From Sphingomonas sp. IC-56 (lineage in GTDB: Bacteria > Pseudomonadota > Alphaproteobacteria > Sphingomonadales > Sphingomonadaceae): a stretch of 64,000 nucleotides of DNA. The stretch lies in the NCBI RefSeq assembly GCF_021043375.1, contig NZ_JAJNDV010000006.1, positions 186,001 to 250,000 on the forward strand. The letters are read 5' to 3'. Shown here in pieces: positions 38,327-45,837 of this stretch. The translations under genes were made by a program, and so were the position numbers. The number at the start of each line of letters is the position of its first letter. The first letter of the stretch is position 1. The notes under the pieces were generated by a model that had not been told where the DNA came from, did not search any database, and saw only the letters and a program-made list of their open reading frames with translations.

Positions 38327-38350
38327 GTGGGGCGGCCGGAGCCGCCCCAC
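38327..38350 (-). terminator. Strong hairpin after the second curlin gene
   Basis: A perfect 10-bp stem (GTGGGGCGGC at 38327-38336, GCCGCCCCAC at 38341-38350) with a 4-base loop lies 12 bases after the curlin stop and is followed on the minus strand by CTTTCTC. This looks like a (partial) intrinsic terminator that would separate the two paralogous curlins from the genes below. Confidence 0.55.
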
Positions 38351-38361
38351 ACAGTCAAAGC

Positions 38362-39456
38362 TTACTGCTTCACGATAGCGACGTTGTTGTTCCCGTTCTG
38401 CGAAACCAGCGAGAGCGAGTCGGGAGCGACCGTCTGCTGGACCTGAGCGAAGTTGTCGTTGCCGGTCTGGAACAATTCCGAGACACGGTTGCCATAAGCC
38501 GTGCCCGACTGATTAACAAATGCTTCGTTGTTGTTGCCGTTCTGCTTGATGAACGAGTCGGCGCTGCCTAGCTCGACATTCTGATAGTTGGCCGCGAGGT
38601 TGCCGTTACCCGTTTGAACGATGTCGCTATCGATACGACCGGCCAGGCCGAGGCCCTGAACGATCACAGCCTGCGAGTTGACTGCGCCGCGCTGGAAGAT
38701 GGCGGCATCTCCATTGAAGCGTTGCTGAACTGTCGCCTTATTCTCCGAGTTAACGCCGTTGATGGTCAGGCGAACCTGCTCAATGAACGCGTCGTTGCTA
38801 CCGCCTACGACGATTGCGCCGACGCCTTGAGCGATGTTTGCGCTATTGCCGTTGCCGGTCTGATCGATACGCGCTTCATTATTGAAGCCGCTAGGCGTCG
38901 AAGTGAGAGGCCCGAGAACTTGGGTCGTGAAGCCACCCTGCTGGATCGTTGCACGGTTCATAGCAACGGTGCCCGAGCCGTCGCGAGCCTGGTTGATTTG
39001 AGCCGTCTGCTCGCTACCGATCTGCTGAACGAAAGCGGCGTTGTGCGTGTTCAGGCTGTTGGCGGTGCCGTTGTCCTGATCGACGTCGGCCACGTTCTCA
39101 CTGCCGTTCTGCTTGATAACCGACCAGCCGCGCGTGCCGCCCTGCTGATCGACAAAAGCGTCGTTCTCGTTGCCGTCCTGATCGACGACCGACTTGTTGC
39201 CGGTTGCGTTCAGGGTAGGGAGGTTGGTGCCGCTGACGCTGTTGATCACAGCGTCAGCGCCGGTGACGGTGGCGGCAGTTGCGGCTTTGTCGCCGTCGTT
39301 CACGCTGCTGCGGAACGAGCTGGACACCGGTGCGCTAGCCGTCTTCTTGACGCTAACTTCCGAGACGCTGTCGGGGTTCGCGGTCGGGCCAACTTGGGCT
39401 TGAGCAGCGGTTGCAGTGACAGCCAGCGCCGAAGCGCCGATCAGATACTTGATCAT
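38362..39456 (-). CDS. Curlin-repeat protein, paralogue 2 of the tandem pair (364 residues)
   Basis: Signal peptide MIKYLIGASALAVTATAAQA. A low-complexity head (about 25-85) is followed by curlin-type repeats, including VDQDGNENDAFVDQQGG, IKQNGSENVADVDQ, IKQNGNNNEAFVNQSGT and the terminal VSQNGNNNVAIVKQ. Its architecture and many segments match the upstream gene at 39625, e.g. the shared ESFIKQ...NEAFVNQSGT and the ending, which shows tandem duplication. It is likely a major or second fibre subunit. Confidence 0.87.
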   Translation of the reverse strand: MIKYLIGASALAVTATAAQAQVGPTANPDSVSEVSVKKTASAPVSSSFRSSVNDGDKAATAATVTGADAVINSVSGTNLPTLNATGNKSVVDQDGNENDAFVDQQGGTRGWSVIKQNGSENVADVDQDNGTANSLNTHNAAFVQQIGSEQTAQINQARDGSGTVAMNRATIQQGGFTTQVLGPLTSTPSGFNNEARIDQTGNGNSANIAQGVGAIVVGGSNDAFIEQVRLTINGVNSENKATVQQRFNGDAAIFQRGAVNSQAVIVQGLGLAGRIDSDIVQTGNGNLAANYQNVELGSADSFIKQNGNNNEAFVNQSGTAYGNRVSELFQTGNDNFAQVQQTVAPDSLSLVSQNGNNNVAIVKQ

Positions 39457-39590
39457 TGTAGTTTCCCCTATTTGGTAGGTTGCCCCTGGTATTGAGGGGC
39501 TAAGTTTTGGCTGAACCACGTGCGTGCAGCTGGAAACGCAGCCCCTCAGATGTTCCAGGGACTCGGCTGCGATCTGTGGTTGTGCCGGAC

Positions 39591-39614
39591 GGGAGCGACG
39601 CGTGCATCGCTCCC
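39591..39614 (-). promoter_or_regulatory. Hairpin between the two paralogous curlin genes
   Basis: A perfect 8-bp inverted repeat (GGGAGCGA at 39591-39598, TCGCTCCC at 39607-39614) lies 10 bases after the stop of the first curlin. There is no T run, so it is more likely an mRNA processing or 3'-protecting element, or a partial attenuator, than a full terminator. Confidence 0.45.
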
Positions 39615-39624
39615 GAAGCAGCGG

Positions 39625-40704
39625 TTACTGACGCACCGTCGAGACGTTGAAGTTGCCGTTCTGCGAGATGTGCGAGACCGATACCGGTGCTGCGGTCTGC
39701 TGGACCAGCAGGCTGTTATTATCTCCGATCTGGTATGCCACTGAGGTTCCGTCGGTCAGCGTTCCTGACTGGTTCACGAAAGCCTCGTTGCCGCCGCCGT
39801 ACTGCTTGATGAACGATTCGGCCGTGCCGAGCGCACCAACTTCCTGATAGGTGTAGGCATAGTTCAGGTAGCCGCCCTGCACGATCTTGCTGTCCAGATC
39901 AGAGCCCTTGCCCTGGACGATGTACGCGCCGGACGTGCTCGAACCCTGCTGGTACACGCGAGCGTCGCCATTGGCTTCCTGCTGAATGCCGACGCGGTTG
40001 TCGACATTGTGGTTCACCGGGGGGAAGACCTGCTCGACATATGCATAGTTGTTCTGGTTCGTCGCCGACGAGCCGACGCCCTGCGCGATGAAGACGTCGT
40101 TGCGGGTGCCCTTCTGATCGACCACTGCGGTGTTGCTCCCGCCGGCATCGCCAACGAACCCGCCCTGCAGCACAGCGGTAGTCAGGTTGGAACCCGACTG
40201 ATAAACCTTGGCGCTCTGTTTAGTCGCCTGCGCGCCGCCGACCTGCTGGATGAAGGCCGCGTTCATGGTTGAGGCGCCAACCGCACCGGACTTCGCATCT
40301 TCCTGATCAATGGCGGCGTTGTTGTAGTCACCGTCCTGCTTTACGACGGCCCAACCCTTCCAGCCGTCCTGCTGGTTCACGTCGGCGTTGTTGTAGTCTC
40401 CGTCTTGATCAACAACCGACTTGTTGCCGGTCTCTTTGAGCGCGAGCGACCCGGCTGCGACGGTGCTGATGACCTTCGAGCCAGCGGCGCCTTCCCAGGT
40501 GCCGAACGAGTTGGAGGCGTTACGATCCCGTGCGTTGAGGGCAGTACCGAGCGTGGCCTTGCCCGCCTCGGTCACCGGAGTGGTGTTGTTCTCCTTGACC
40601 GAGGCTTCGGCAGGATTTGCAGGAAGCGGCGCAACAACCTGGGCGTTGGCTGCCGTAGCGGAAAATGCTAGCGCCGAGGCGCCGAGCAGAAGAGACTTCA
40701 TCAT
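39625..40704 (-). CDS. Curlin-repeat protein, paralogue 1 of the tandem pair (359 residues)
   Basis: Signal peptide MMKSLLLGASALAFSATAANA. After an unstructured head (about 22-95), the chain carries Q/N-rich repeats such as VDQDGDYNNADVNQQDG, VKQDGDYNNAAIDQED, VDQKGTRNDVFIAQG, IKQYGGGNEAFVNQSGT and the ending ISQNGNFNVSTVRQ. It is the first structural gene after csgG and is followed by a hairpin, a layout expected for the most highly expressed fibre subunit. Repeats are longer and less uniform than in enterobacterial CsgA. Confidence 0.87.
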   Translation of the reverse strand: MMKSLLLGASALAFSATAANAQVVAPLPANPAEASVKENNTTPVTEAGKATLGTALNARDRNASNSFGTWEGAAGSKVISTVAAGSLALKETGNKSVVDQDGDYNNADVNQQDGWKGWAVVKQDGDYNNAAIDQEDAKSGAVGASTMNAAFIQQVGGAQATKQSAKVYQSGSNLTTAVLQGGFVGDAGGSNTAVVDQKGTRNDVFIAQGVGSSATNQNNYAYVEQVFPPVNHNVDNRVGIQQEANGDARVYQQGSSTSGAYIVQGKGSDLDSKIVQGGYLNYAYTYQEVGALGTAESFIKQYGGGNEAFVNQSGTLTDGTSVAYQIGDNNSLLVQQTAAPVSVSHISQNGNFNVSTVRQ

Positions 40705-40827
40705 TGCGTTCTTCTCCGATCACACTGATGCTGGATCAGTGCTTGGTTCGGCGGCGTCAAAGCCGCTGGGGTCGGCGGGCGTGTCCCTCTAGGTTTGGCC
40801 ACTGAGTGGGGCACGTCCGTCGTTCTG

Positions 40828-40847
40828 CTCGCCCCTAATTGGGCGAG
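40828..40847 (-). promoter_or_regulatory. Hairpin over the csgG stop codon
   Basis: CTCGCCC (40828-40834) and GGGCGAG (40841-40847) form a perfect 7-bp stem, with the csgG stop codon in the 6-base loop. There is no T run after it. It may protect or process the csgFG message relative to the curlin part. Confidence 0.35.
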
Positions 40848-42037
40848 TTGGTTGACCGCGCGGGCACAAGCGCCGGCGCGGAAGCTGGTTTGGCGGTGCT
40901 GGTGGCAGCGCCTGAAGCTGGAACCGGAGCAGCCTGGGGCCGCTGCGGCTTGATCGGCAGGGTAGGCGCAGGCCGTGCGGCGACCTGCTGCACCGGCGCA
41001 TTCTGCGCGGGCATCGGCGCCATTTGCGACGTGCTCACAGGTACGGCCGGCTTCGGCGTCCCCGAAGCCCGCTTGCTTGCCTGTGCTCGGCGCTTTGCTC
41101 CTTTGCCCTTGGGATCATAGGCAGGAAGCGCGCCGCCATGGGGCCCATCATGCTTGGCATAGGTGGCCGCCATGATCCGGCGCTTTTCGTCCGAGTACTT
41201 GGCGAGCAGCAATTCGCCGGCGGTCTTGTCGTTGAAGTTCCAAAGCTGGCGCTGGCCGGGCTTGGCGCCTTCCATGACCAGGGCGTACACCGCCTTTTCG
41301 ATCGCGGCCTGCACGGCGATGGTCGTGGGCTCGTTCGACGATACGCCCGCTTCGAACTCGAGCAGCTCGTCAAACGTCACGAACTTGAAGACGTTCGAGT
41401 TGAGCGCCACCGACGCGACAGTCTTGTGAGTCACGACGTTCGACAGGACTTCACCGGTCTTCACGCTGATCGCGCGGAGATACACCGTGACCGTGTTGGT
41501 GCGATATTGGGCTGAGCTGCCGATCGCCAGCATGCGGGCGCCGATGCCACCGGTCTCGACATTGGTGTCGTAGCCGATGATGCCGCCTTCCAGCAGGATG
41601 CCGGCGAACAGGAGCGAGGGAAGCACGCTGGTGGGCGTCTGCTCCTCGCCCAGATAGCGGCCGCGCATCTCGCGGATGATCTGGCGTTCCTTGAGGATGT
41701 TGTCGAGCCGCTCGCGCTCCACCACGGTAAACCAGTTGCCGTTGCCGGCGTCGCGCAGCGCCTGGACGAGCATCGAAGTGGCACCCTGCGTCACCGCACG
41801 TGACAGGCTCTGCAGGTTCTCCGAGGGCTTGAGCTGGCCGGTCTGGTCGTTGAAGCCATAGACGGCGATCGCGACCGGAGCGGGCGGTGGCGGCAGATAG
41901 ATGAGGTCGCGCTGGACCTCCGTGACGCGTGCCAGGGTGGCCGGGCCGCTAAAGGCCTCCGTCATCTTCGGCGCCGTGCAGCCGGTAAGCGCACACGCGC
42001 CCACACCCGCCAGAATGGCGTTCTTGAACATACCCAT
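40835..42037 (-). CDS. csgG: CsgG/HfaB-family curli secretion pore lipoprotein
   Basis: The 400-residue protein has a lipobox ALTGC (Cys at about residue 20) and the CsgG domain, with PAPVAIAVYGFNDQTGQ, GATSMLVQALRDAGNGNWFTVVERERLDNILKERQIIREMR, a GGIIGYDTNVETGGIGARMLAIGSS segment and VTVYLRAISVKTGEVLSNV. CsgG forms the outer-membrane channel that exports curlins. After about residue 280 it has an extra tail of roughly 120 residues rich in Pro, Ala and Lys/Gln, absent in the ~277-residue enterobacterial CsgG. It follows csgF by 24 bp. Confidence 0.93.
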   Translation of the reverse strand: MGMFKNAILAGVGACALTGCTAPKMTEAFSGPATLARVTEVQRDLIYLPPPPAPVAIAVYGFNDQTGQLKPSENLQSLSRAVTQGATSMLVQALRDAGNGNWFTVVERERLDNILKERQIIREMRGRYLGEEQTPTSVLPSLLFAGILLEGGIIGYDTNVETGGIGARMLAIGSSAQYRTNTVTVYLRAISVKTGEVLSNVVTHKTVASVALNSNVFKFVTFDELLEFEAGVSSNEPTTIAVQAAIEKAVYALVMEGAKPGQRQLWNFNDKTAGELLLAKYSDEKRRIMAATYAKHDGPHGGALPAYDPKGKGAKRRAQASKRASGTPKPAVPVSTSQMAPMPAQNAPVQQVAARPAPTLPIKPQRPQAAPVPASGAATSTAKPASAPALVPARSTNSPN

Positions 42038-42061
42038 CAGTAATCCCCCCCGAAAGTGCGC

Positions 42062-42652
42062 TTAGAAGCCGCCGGTCAGTGGCGTCTCAAGCGACCCGGT
42101 TTTTCCCGTCAATGGCGTGTCGAACGACGCGCCCGTTCCCGGAGCCGACATGCCGGCGATCAGCGATTCCGCCGACCGGCCAGGCTGCCCCCCCGGCGCC
42201 GCGGCGCTAGCGCCACCGGCATTGTTGTTGAAGTTGAGCGTCGGCACCGCGATCGTGGTGACTTCGCCGGTGGTGTTGTCGCGGATCGTCAGTCGGATTT
42301 CAGTGAGCGTACGCTCGAACCCGATCGTCTGATCGCCAACGATGAACTCGCCCGACGTGCCTGGTTGCGACCCGGTGATCGCCTCAACCAAGCTCGACGA
42401 CAGTGCCGAAAGAAGACGGCTCTGGATCTGGCGGGCGAAGAGTTGCGCCTCCGTCAGTTCCTCGGCTGCGGAACCTTCGGTCTTACGTTCGGGACGCTGC
42501 GGCGTCGCTGTTCCCAGCAGATAATCCGAGTTGAACGGATTGCCGCCAAATCCAGGATTAACAAAACGCTGCACGATTTCTTGTGCGGAAGCGGCATTGC
42601 TCATTCCGAACAACCCGAACCCGACCATGCCGACACGCAAAAAGCGTCGCAT
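42062..42652 (-). CDS. csgF: CsgF-like curli assembly factor
   Basis: A 196-residue secreted protein with signal peptide (ends NAASAQE). Directly after it comes the CsgF signature FVNPGFGGNPFNSDYLLGTA, the segment that plugs into the CsgG pore in known curli systems. QIQSRLLSALSSSLVEAITG and a GEFIVGDQTIGFER motif follow. It is longer than enterobacterial CsgF (~138 residues) because of a Gly/Ala/Pro-rich C-terminal extension containing two near-repeats TPLTGK and TPLTGG. It is the first gene of the minus-strand curli transcript. Confidence 0.92.
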   Translation of the reverse strand: MRRFLRVGMVGFGLFGMSNAASAQEIVQRFVNPGFGGNPFNSDYLLGTATPQRPERKTEGSAAEELTEAQLFARQIQSRLLSALSSSLVEAITGSQPGTSGEFIVGDQTIGFERTLTEIRLTIRDNTTGEVTTIAVPTLNFNNNAGGASAAAPGGQPGRSAESLIAGMSAPGTGASFDTPLTGKTGSLETPLTGGF

Positions 42653-42952
42653 CTACTTTCCCCCGTTTACGCGGCCGCCCCCCAAGGCGCCTTTATAACT
42701 CAGCGGGCCGACCCGCCGGTTAAATTTCCGTAAACCGATTCGGAGAATTGGGCTATCATCAACATTGATTAAAAGTTGCAAATCGGCACACTTTTACCGC
42801 CTAGTATTTCACGACGGCATTACAAAACTCAACCCTTGTTATATTATGGTACATGAGTTTGTTGCGTTAGGATAACGTCTTTAGGCATAGACGCTATCGT
42901 GGGGGCACGGCGGTGCTAGACCGCAACTAATAATGAAGTGAGCAGGGGCTGG
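42653..42952. promoter_or_regulatory. Divergent control region between csgF and the LuxR-type gene
   Basis: This 300-base segment is clearly lower in GC than the rest of the window and has no reading frame. It must hold the promoters for the curli transcript (minus) and the regulator (plus). A long near-perfect dyad at 42871-42898 is listed separately. Confidence 0.6.
42871..42898 (+). promoter_or_regulatory. 28-bp near-perfect dyad upstream of the curli regulator
   Basis: GATAACGTCT (42871-42880) and AGACGCTATC (42889-42898) form a 10-bp inverted repeat with one mismatch around an 8-base spacer, 54 bases before the regulator's ATG. It could be an operator, for example for autoregulation by the LuxR-type protein, or a leader-RNA hairpin. 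Confidence 0.5.
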
Positions 42953-43537
42953 ATGATCGGGGGGGGCGAGTACGAGCAGACATATGGCCGCGCGCTCGAA
43001 AGATGGATCGACACCGATCATCTTCCGCGTGCCATCGTGTCGAAGACATGTCGGCTGATATGGGCGAATGCTGCCGCGCGGAATATGCTCGCAGCGCGAA
43101 CGGGTCTTGTGATCCACAATGGCATGCTCGTCTGTGCCGAGTCGACGAGGACTCCTTTGCTGACGCGGTTCGTCTCCGAGTGTGACGATCACATCCGTGG
43201 CTTTTTCCTGGCCGATGAGACCAGCCGGGCGCACATGGTGCTGCGCGGTCGCCTGATCGACGAGGCTGACGGACTCCCTATGGTCGGCCTCATCTTCTAC
43301 GAAGACTCGGCAGATTTCCTAGGCCGCTACATGGATGTGGGAGTGGCATTCAAGCTGACGGGAACAGAGCATCAGGTGGTGAACCATCTGCTGAGCGGCG
43401 ATACGGCCGAGGACATCACCCAGAAGCTGAACGTCTCCATGGCGACGACGCGGAGCCATATTCGCAATATTTATCGAAAGCTGAACGTGACCTCGCGAGA
43501 GGCGCTCTTCAAGCGGCTGCAGCCTTTTCGGCTGTAA
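42953..43537 (+). CDS. LuxR-family transcriptional regulator, CsgD-like position
   Basis: A 194-residue protein with an N-terminal sensor-like domain of PAS character (about 1-125, RAIVSKTCRLIWANAAARNML) and a C-terminal LuxR helix-turn-helix (LTGTEHQVVNHLLSGDTAEDITQKLNVSMATTRSHIRNIYRKLNV). It lacks a receiver domain. Divergent from csgF and separated by an AT-rich control region, it takes the place of CsgD, the curli activator. A GTG start at 42938 is also open; the ATG at 42953 follows an AGGGG ribosome binding site. Confidence 0.85.
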   Translation: MIGGGEYEQTYGRALERWIDTDHLPRAIVSKTCRLIWANAAARNMLAARTGLVIHNGMLVCAESTRTPLLTRFVSECDDHIRGFFLADETSRAHMVLRGRLIDEADGLPMVGLIFYEDSADFLGRYMDVGVAFKLTGTEHQVVNHLLSGDTAEDITQKLNVSMATTRSHIRNIYRKLNVTSREALFKRLQPFRL

Positions 43538-43552
43538 ACAAGGACGCGGCCG

Positions 43553-43572
43553 GCGGCGAACTCATTCGCCGC
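43553..43572 (+). terminator. Intrinsic terminator of the LuxR-type gene
   Basis: GCGGCGAA (43553-43560) and TTCGCCGC (43565-43572) form a perfect 8-bp stem with a 4-base loop, followed by GCGGTTTCCTCTT on the plus strand. It lies 16 bases after the stop codon. Confidence 0.55.
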
Positions 43573-43963
43573 GCGGTTTCCTCTTAGCCGGGCGGTCACA
43601 ACGCAGCTGACCGCTCCAAAGGCATTACATCGCCACACGCCTTGTGATCGAAGACGGGGTATATCGTGGACAGGACTCCAGCCCGCCGCTCCGCCACATA
43701 AACGAGGAGTGCTGTCGCGGATCGCGTTCGAAAGCGGGCGGGCGCTATCCGCACGAATGGATCAACGAGCCCCCGCCCCCCCGGCCCTGCTTCTGGAACG
43801 AACGGCCGTTCACGGAGACCTCTTCCCAGTGGCTGTTCCCGCTTTCCTTCCGCCCAAAAAGAGCTCATGTGGCCTCTCGCCGGATGGACGGCATGCCCCA
43901 AAGAGCGTTGGGCTAATTCGGCCGTCTATCTGACCTGATCACCCAGCCCGCCCCTTATTCATC
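43573..43963. other. Gene-free stretch
   Basis: No supported gene between the LuxR terminator and the glutathione transferase stop. A 90-codon plus frame at 43644-43916 shows no domain and no ribosome binding site. Nothing else is seen. Confidence 0.4.
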
Positions 43964-44620
43964 TCATGACCGGCTGCGTTCCCGCAGGTTCGGCAGCAAG
44001 ACCGGAAGATCGCCGGGCGTCCAGGCTGAGGTCCGGATCATGATCGTCTCGAACAGGTCGGATGCCAGATAGCCGCTGAGCCAGGCTCGAAGGTGGGGTA
44101 GAGGCTGCAGGTCGAACCATAGCCGATCCACTGCGGCGAATTGGCGCACGAACGGCACGATCGCCGCATCGGGCAGCCCTCCAACGGGCCCGCAAAGCTG
44201 CCCGCCCTTTGCCAGCCGTAGATCGATGTGTCGCAGGAATGCCAATCCCTGTTGGCGGTATTCACGGGGATCAACGGCGTACCGCTCCGGATACTTGTAC
44301 CGGTCCAACGCGTACTTAAACGCGCCGTCATTCTCTGCGATCAGCGCCGGATCGTCGCGTTTGAGCCACTCTTCGGGGTCGCAGGCCGCCAGCGCCCAGC
44401 GCATGATGTCCAGGCTCTCGTCGATCACGACGTCACCCGGCAGGACAAGCACCGGCACCGTCCCCTTGGGCGACGCCGCGAGCATCGCGGCAGGCTTTGC
44501 GCGAAGCGTCACCTCGCGCAGTTCGCAGCGTGTGCCGCTGACCGTCAGCGCCAGCCGAGCGCGCATGGCGTAAGGACAGCGGCGAAAGCTGTAGAGGACT
44601 GGATCAGCGTGCGGGGCCAT
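43964..44620 (-). CDS. Glutathione S-transferase family protein
   Basis: The 218-residue protein has a glutaredoxin-like N-terminal domain beginning VLYSFRRCPYAMRARLAL, with the CPYA motif of GrxB/omega-type GSTs, a cis-Pro region GTVPVLVL and ESLDIMRWAL. An all-helical C-terminal domain follows. It probably acts in glutathione-dependent thiol transfer. The Met at 44620 lies just inside the end of trhO (17-base overlap), so the two genes are likely co-transcribed. Confidence 0.88.
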   Translation of the reverse strand: MAPHADPVLYSFRRCPYAMRARLALTVSGTRCELREVTLRAKPAAMLAASPKGTVPVLVLPGDVVIDESLDIMRWALAACDPEEWLKRDDPALIAENDGAFKYALDRYKYPERYAVDPREYRQQGLAFLRHIDLRLAKGGQLCGPVGGLPDAAIVPFVRQFAAVDRLWFDLQPLPHLRAWLSGYLASDLFETIMIRTSAWTPGDLPVLLPNLRERSRS

Positions 44621-45575
44621 CGGCCTCGCCCGTCTGAACCGCGCCGATATGTGCGCGGCCTCGTGCAGCCGCCAGAAGTTCTTGGCGGTGGCGCTCTCGC
44701 GCGGACGCGCGTTGTTCCCGCGTGCGCTCGCCGTGACACGCAGCACAACTCACACCTTCTTCGTACAGCGCCGAGGCGCGGTCCTGCTGACCCACCGGCC
44801 TCCGGCAGGCATGGCAAAGCGCGTAGCTGCCTTGGACAAGCCCCTGCCCGACCGCGACGCGCTGATCGAACACGAAGCATTCGCCGCGCCACAGGCTTGC
44901 GTCTTCAGCCATGGTCTCCAGATACTTCAATATGCCGCCTTGCAGGTGGAATACTTCCGCCACGCCTTCCTGTTTCAGCAACGCGGTCGACTTCTCGCAG
45001 CGGATGCCGCCGGTGCAGAACATCGCCACCCTCGGCTGCTTGCCGGTGCCTAACAATCGCTCCCGTTCAGCGCGGAACCATGCCGGGAAGGCCCGGAAGC
45101 TGGTGATATTGGGATCGATGGCCCCTTCGAAGGTGCCCAGCGCCACTTCATAGGCGTTGCGCGTGTCGATCAGGATGGTGTCGGGATCGGAGATCAACGC
45201 GTTCCAATCGTTCGGTGCGACATAGGTACCGGCACTTGCGCGGGGATCGATACCCGGCTCGCCCATGGTAACGATTTCGTCTTTCAAACGCACCTTCATC
45301 CGGTGGAATGGCATCGTAGCCGCGTTCGAGAGCTTCACCTCAAGATCCGCGCAATCGGGGAGCGCCCTAATATATGCCACGACCGCGGCAACGGCATCCG
45401 GCGGGCCGGCGATGGTCCCGTTGATGCCTTCGGAAGCGAGCAACAGGATTCCTCGGATCCCCTGCTCCCGGCACACCTGCTCGATTGGCCCGCGCATCGC
45501 GCCGCAGTCCGCGAACCGCGTGAAGCGATACAGGGCTGCCACGCTCACAGGCGAATGCGATTGAGGATCGTCCAT
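44604..45575 (-). CDS. trhO: TrhO (YceA/UPF0176), oxygen-dependent tRNA uridine hydroxylase
   Basis: A 323-residue rhodanese-like protein. It has an N-terminal YceA domain (GIRGILLLASEGINGTIAGP, MPFHRMKVRLKDEIVTMG) and a rhodanese domain (ILIDTRNAYEVALGTFEGAIDPN) with the active-site cysteine in VAMFCTGGIRCEKS. A C-terminal four-cysteine region (YALCHACRRPVG, SCAACHGERT) is probably zinc-binding. TrhO makes 5-hydroxyuridine at position 34 of certain tRNAs. The Met at 45575 is chosen over an upstream start that adds a basic unstructured lead. Confidence 0.94.
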   Translation of the reverse strand: MDDPQSHSPVSVAALYRFTRFADCGAMRGPIEQVCREQGIRGILLLASEGINGTIAGPPDAVAAVVAYIRALPDCADLEVKLSNAATMPFHRMKVRLKDEIVTMGEPGIDPRASAGTYVAPNDWNALISDPDTILIDTRNAYEVALGTFEGAIDPNITSFRAFPAWFRAERERLLGTGKQPRVAMFCTGGIRCEKSTALLKQEGVAEVFHLQGGILKYLETMAEDASLWRGECFVFDQRVAVGQGLVQGSYALCHACRRPVGQQDRASALYEEGVSCAACHGERTREQRASARERHRQELLAAARGRAHIGAVQTGEADGPAR

Positions 45576-45741
45576 GGCGACGCGATAGCGCCAGCGCGCG
45601 GATAGGTCAGCAGATCTGATGCTCCGCAACCGCACTCGCTGCATGGGGGATTTTACGAATTGCTTTGGTGGATAGCGCCAGGCTCGTGCTCGTGCTCGAC
45701 ACTGCATAGGCTCGTGAAGCTAAAATCTACATTAGTGTTTA

Positions 45742-45761
45742 TTCACACGCGCGTTAGTGAA
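45742..45761 (+). promoter_or_regulatory. TetR-type operator upstream of the TonB receptor operon
   Basis: TTCACACGCGCGTTAGTGAA, an interrupted palindrome ending in GTTAGTGAA. The same 20-bp pattern (TTCACnCnCnnGTTAGTGAA) recurs at 53428-53447, after the tetR gene. A further TTAGTG half-site lies at 45732-45737, and a TTGACA at 45764-45769 could be a -35 element. It probably binds the TetR regulator encoded in the operon. Confidence 0.65.
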
Positions 45762-45837
45762 TGTTGACAGGCATGTTGAGCCGCGGCACCTTGCACGTAA
45801 GCCGGCACGAGATGATCGGCAGGGATGGAGAGAGAGC

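Noticed and set aside
35000-40700. Dense short repeats that might suggest a CRISPR array
   Set aside because: The repetition is at protein level (11-residue Q/N units inside long reading frames), with no constant DNA repeats or unique spacers.
43644-43916. 90-codon plus frame between the LuxR-type gene and the GST
   Set aside because: Low-complexity proline runs and no ribosome binding site; not supported.
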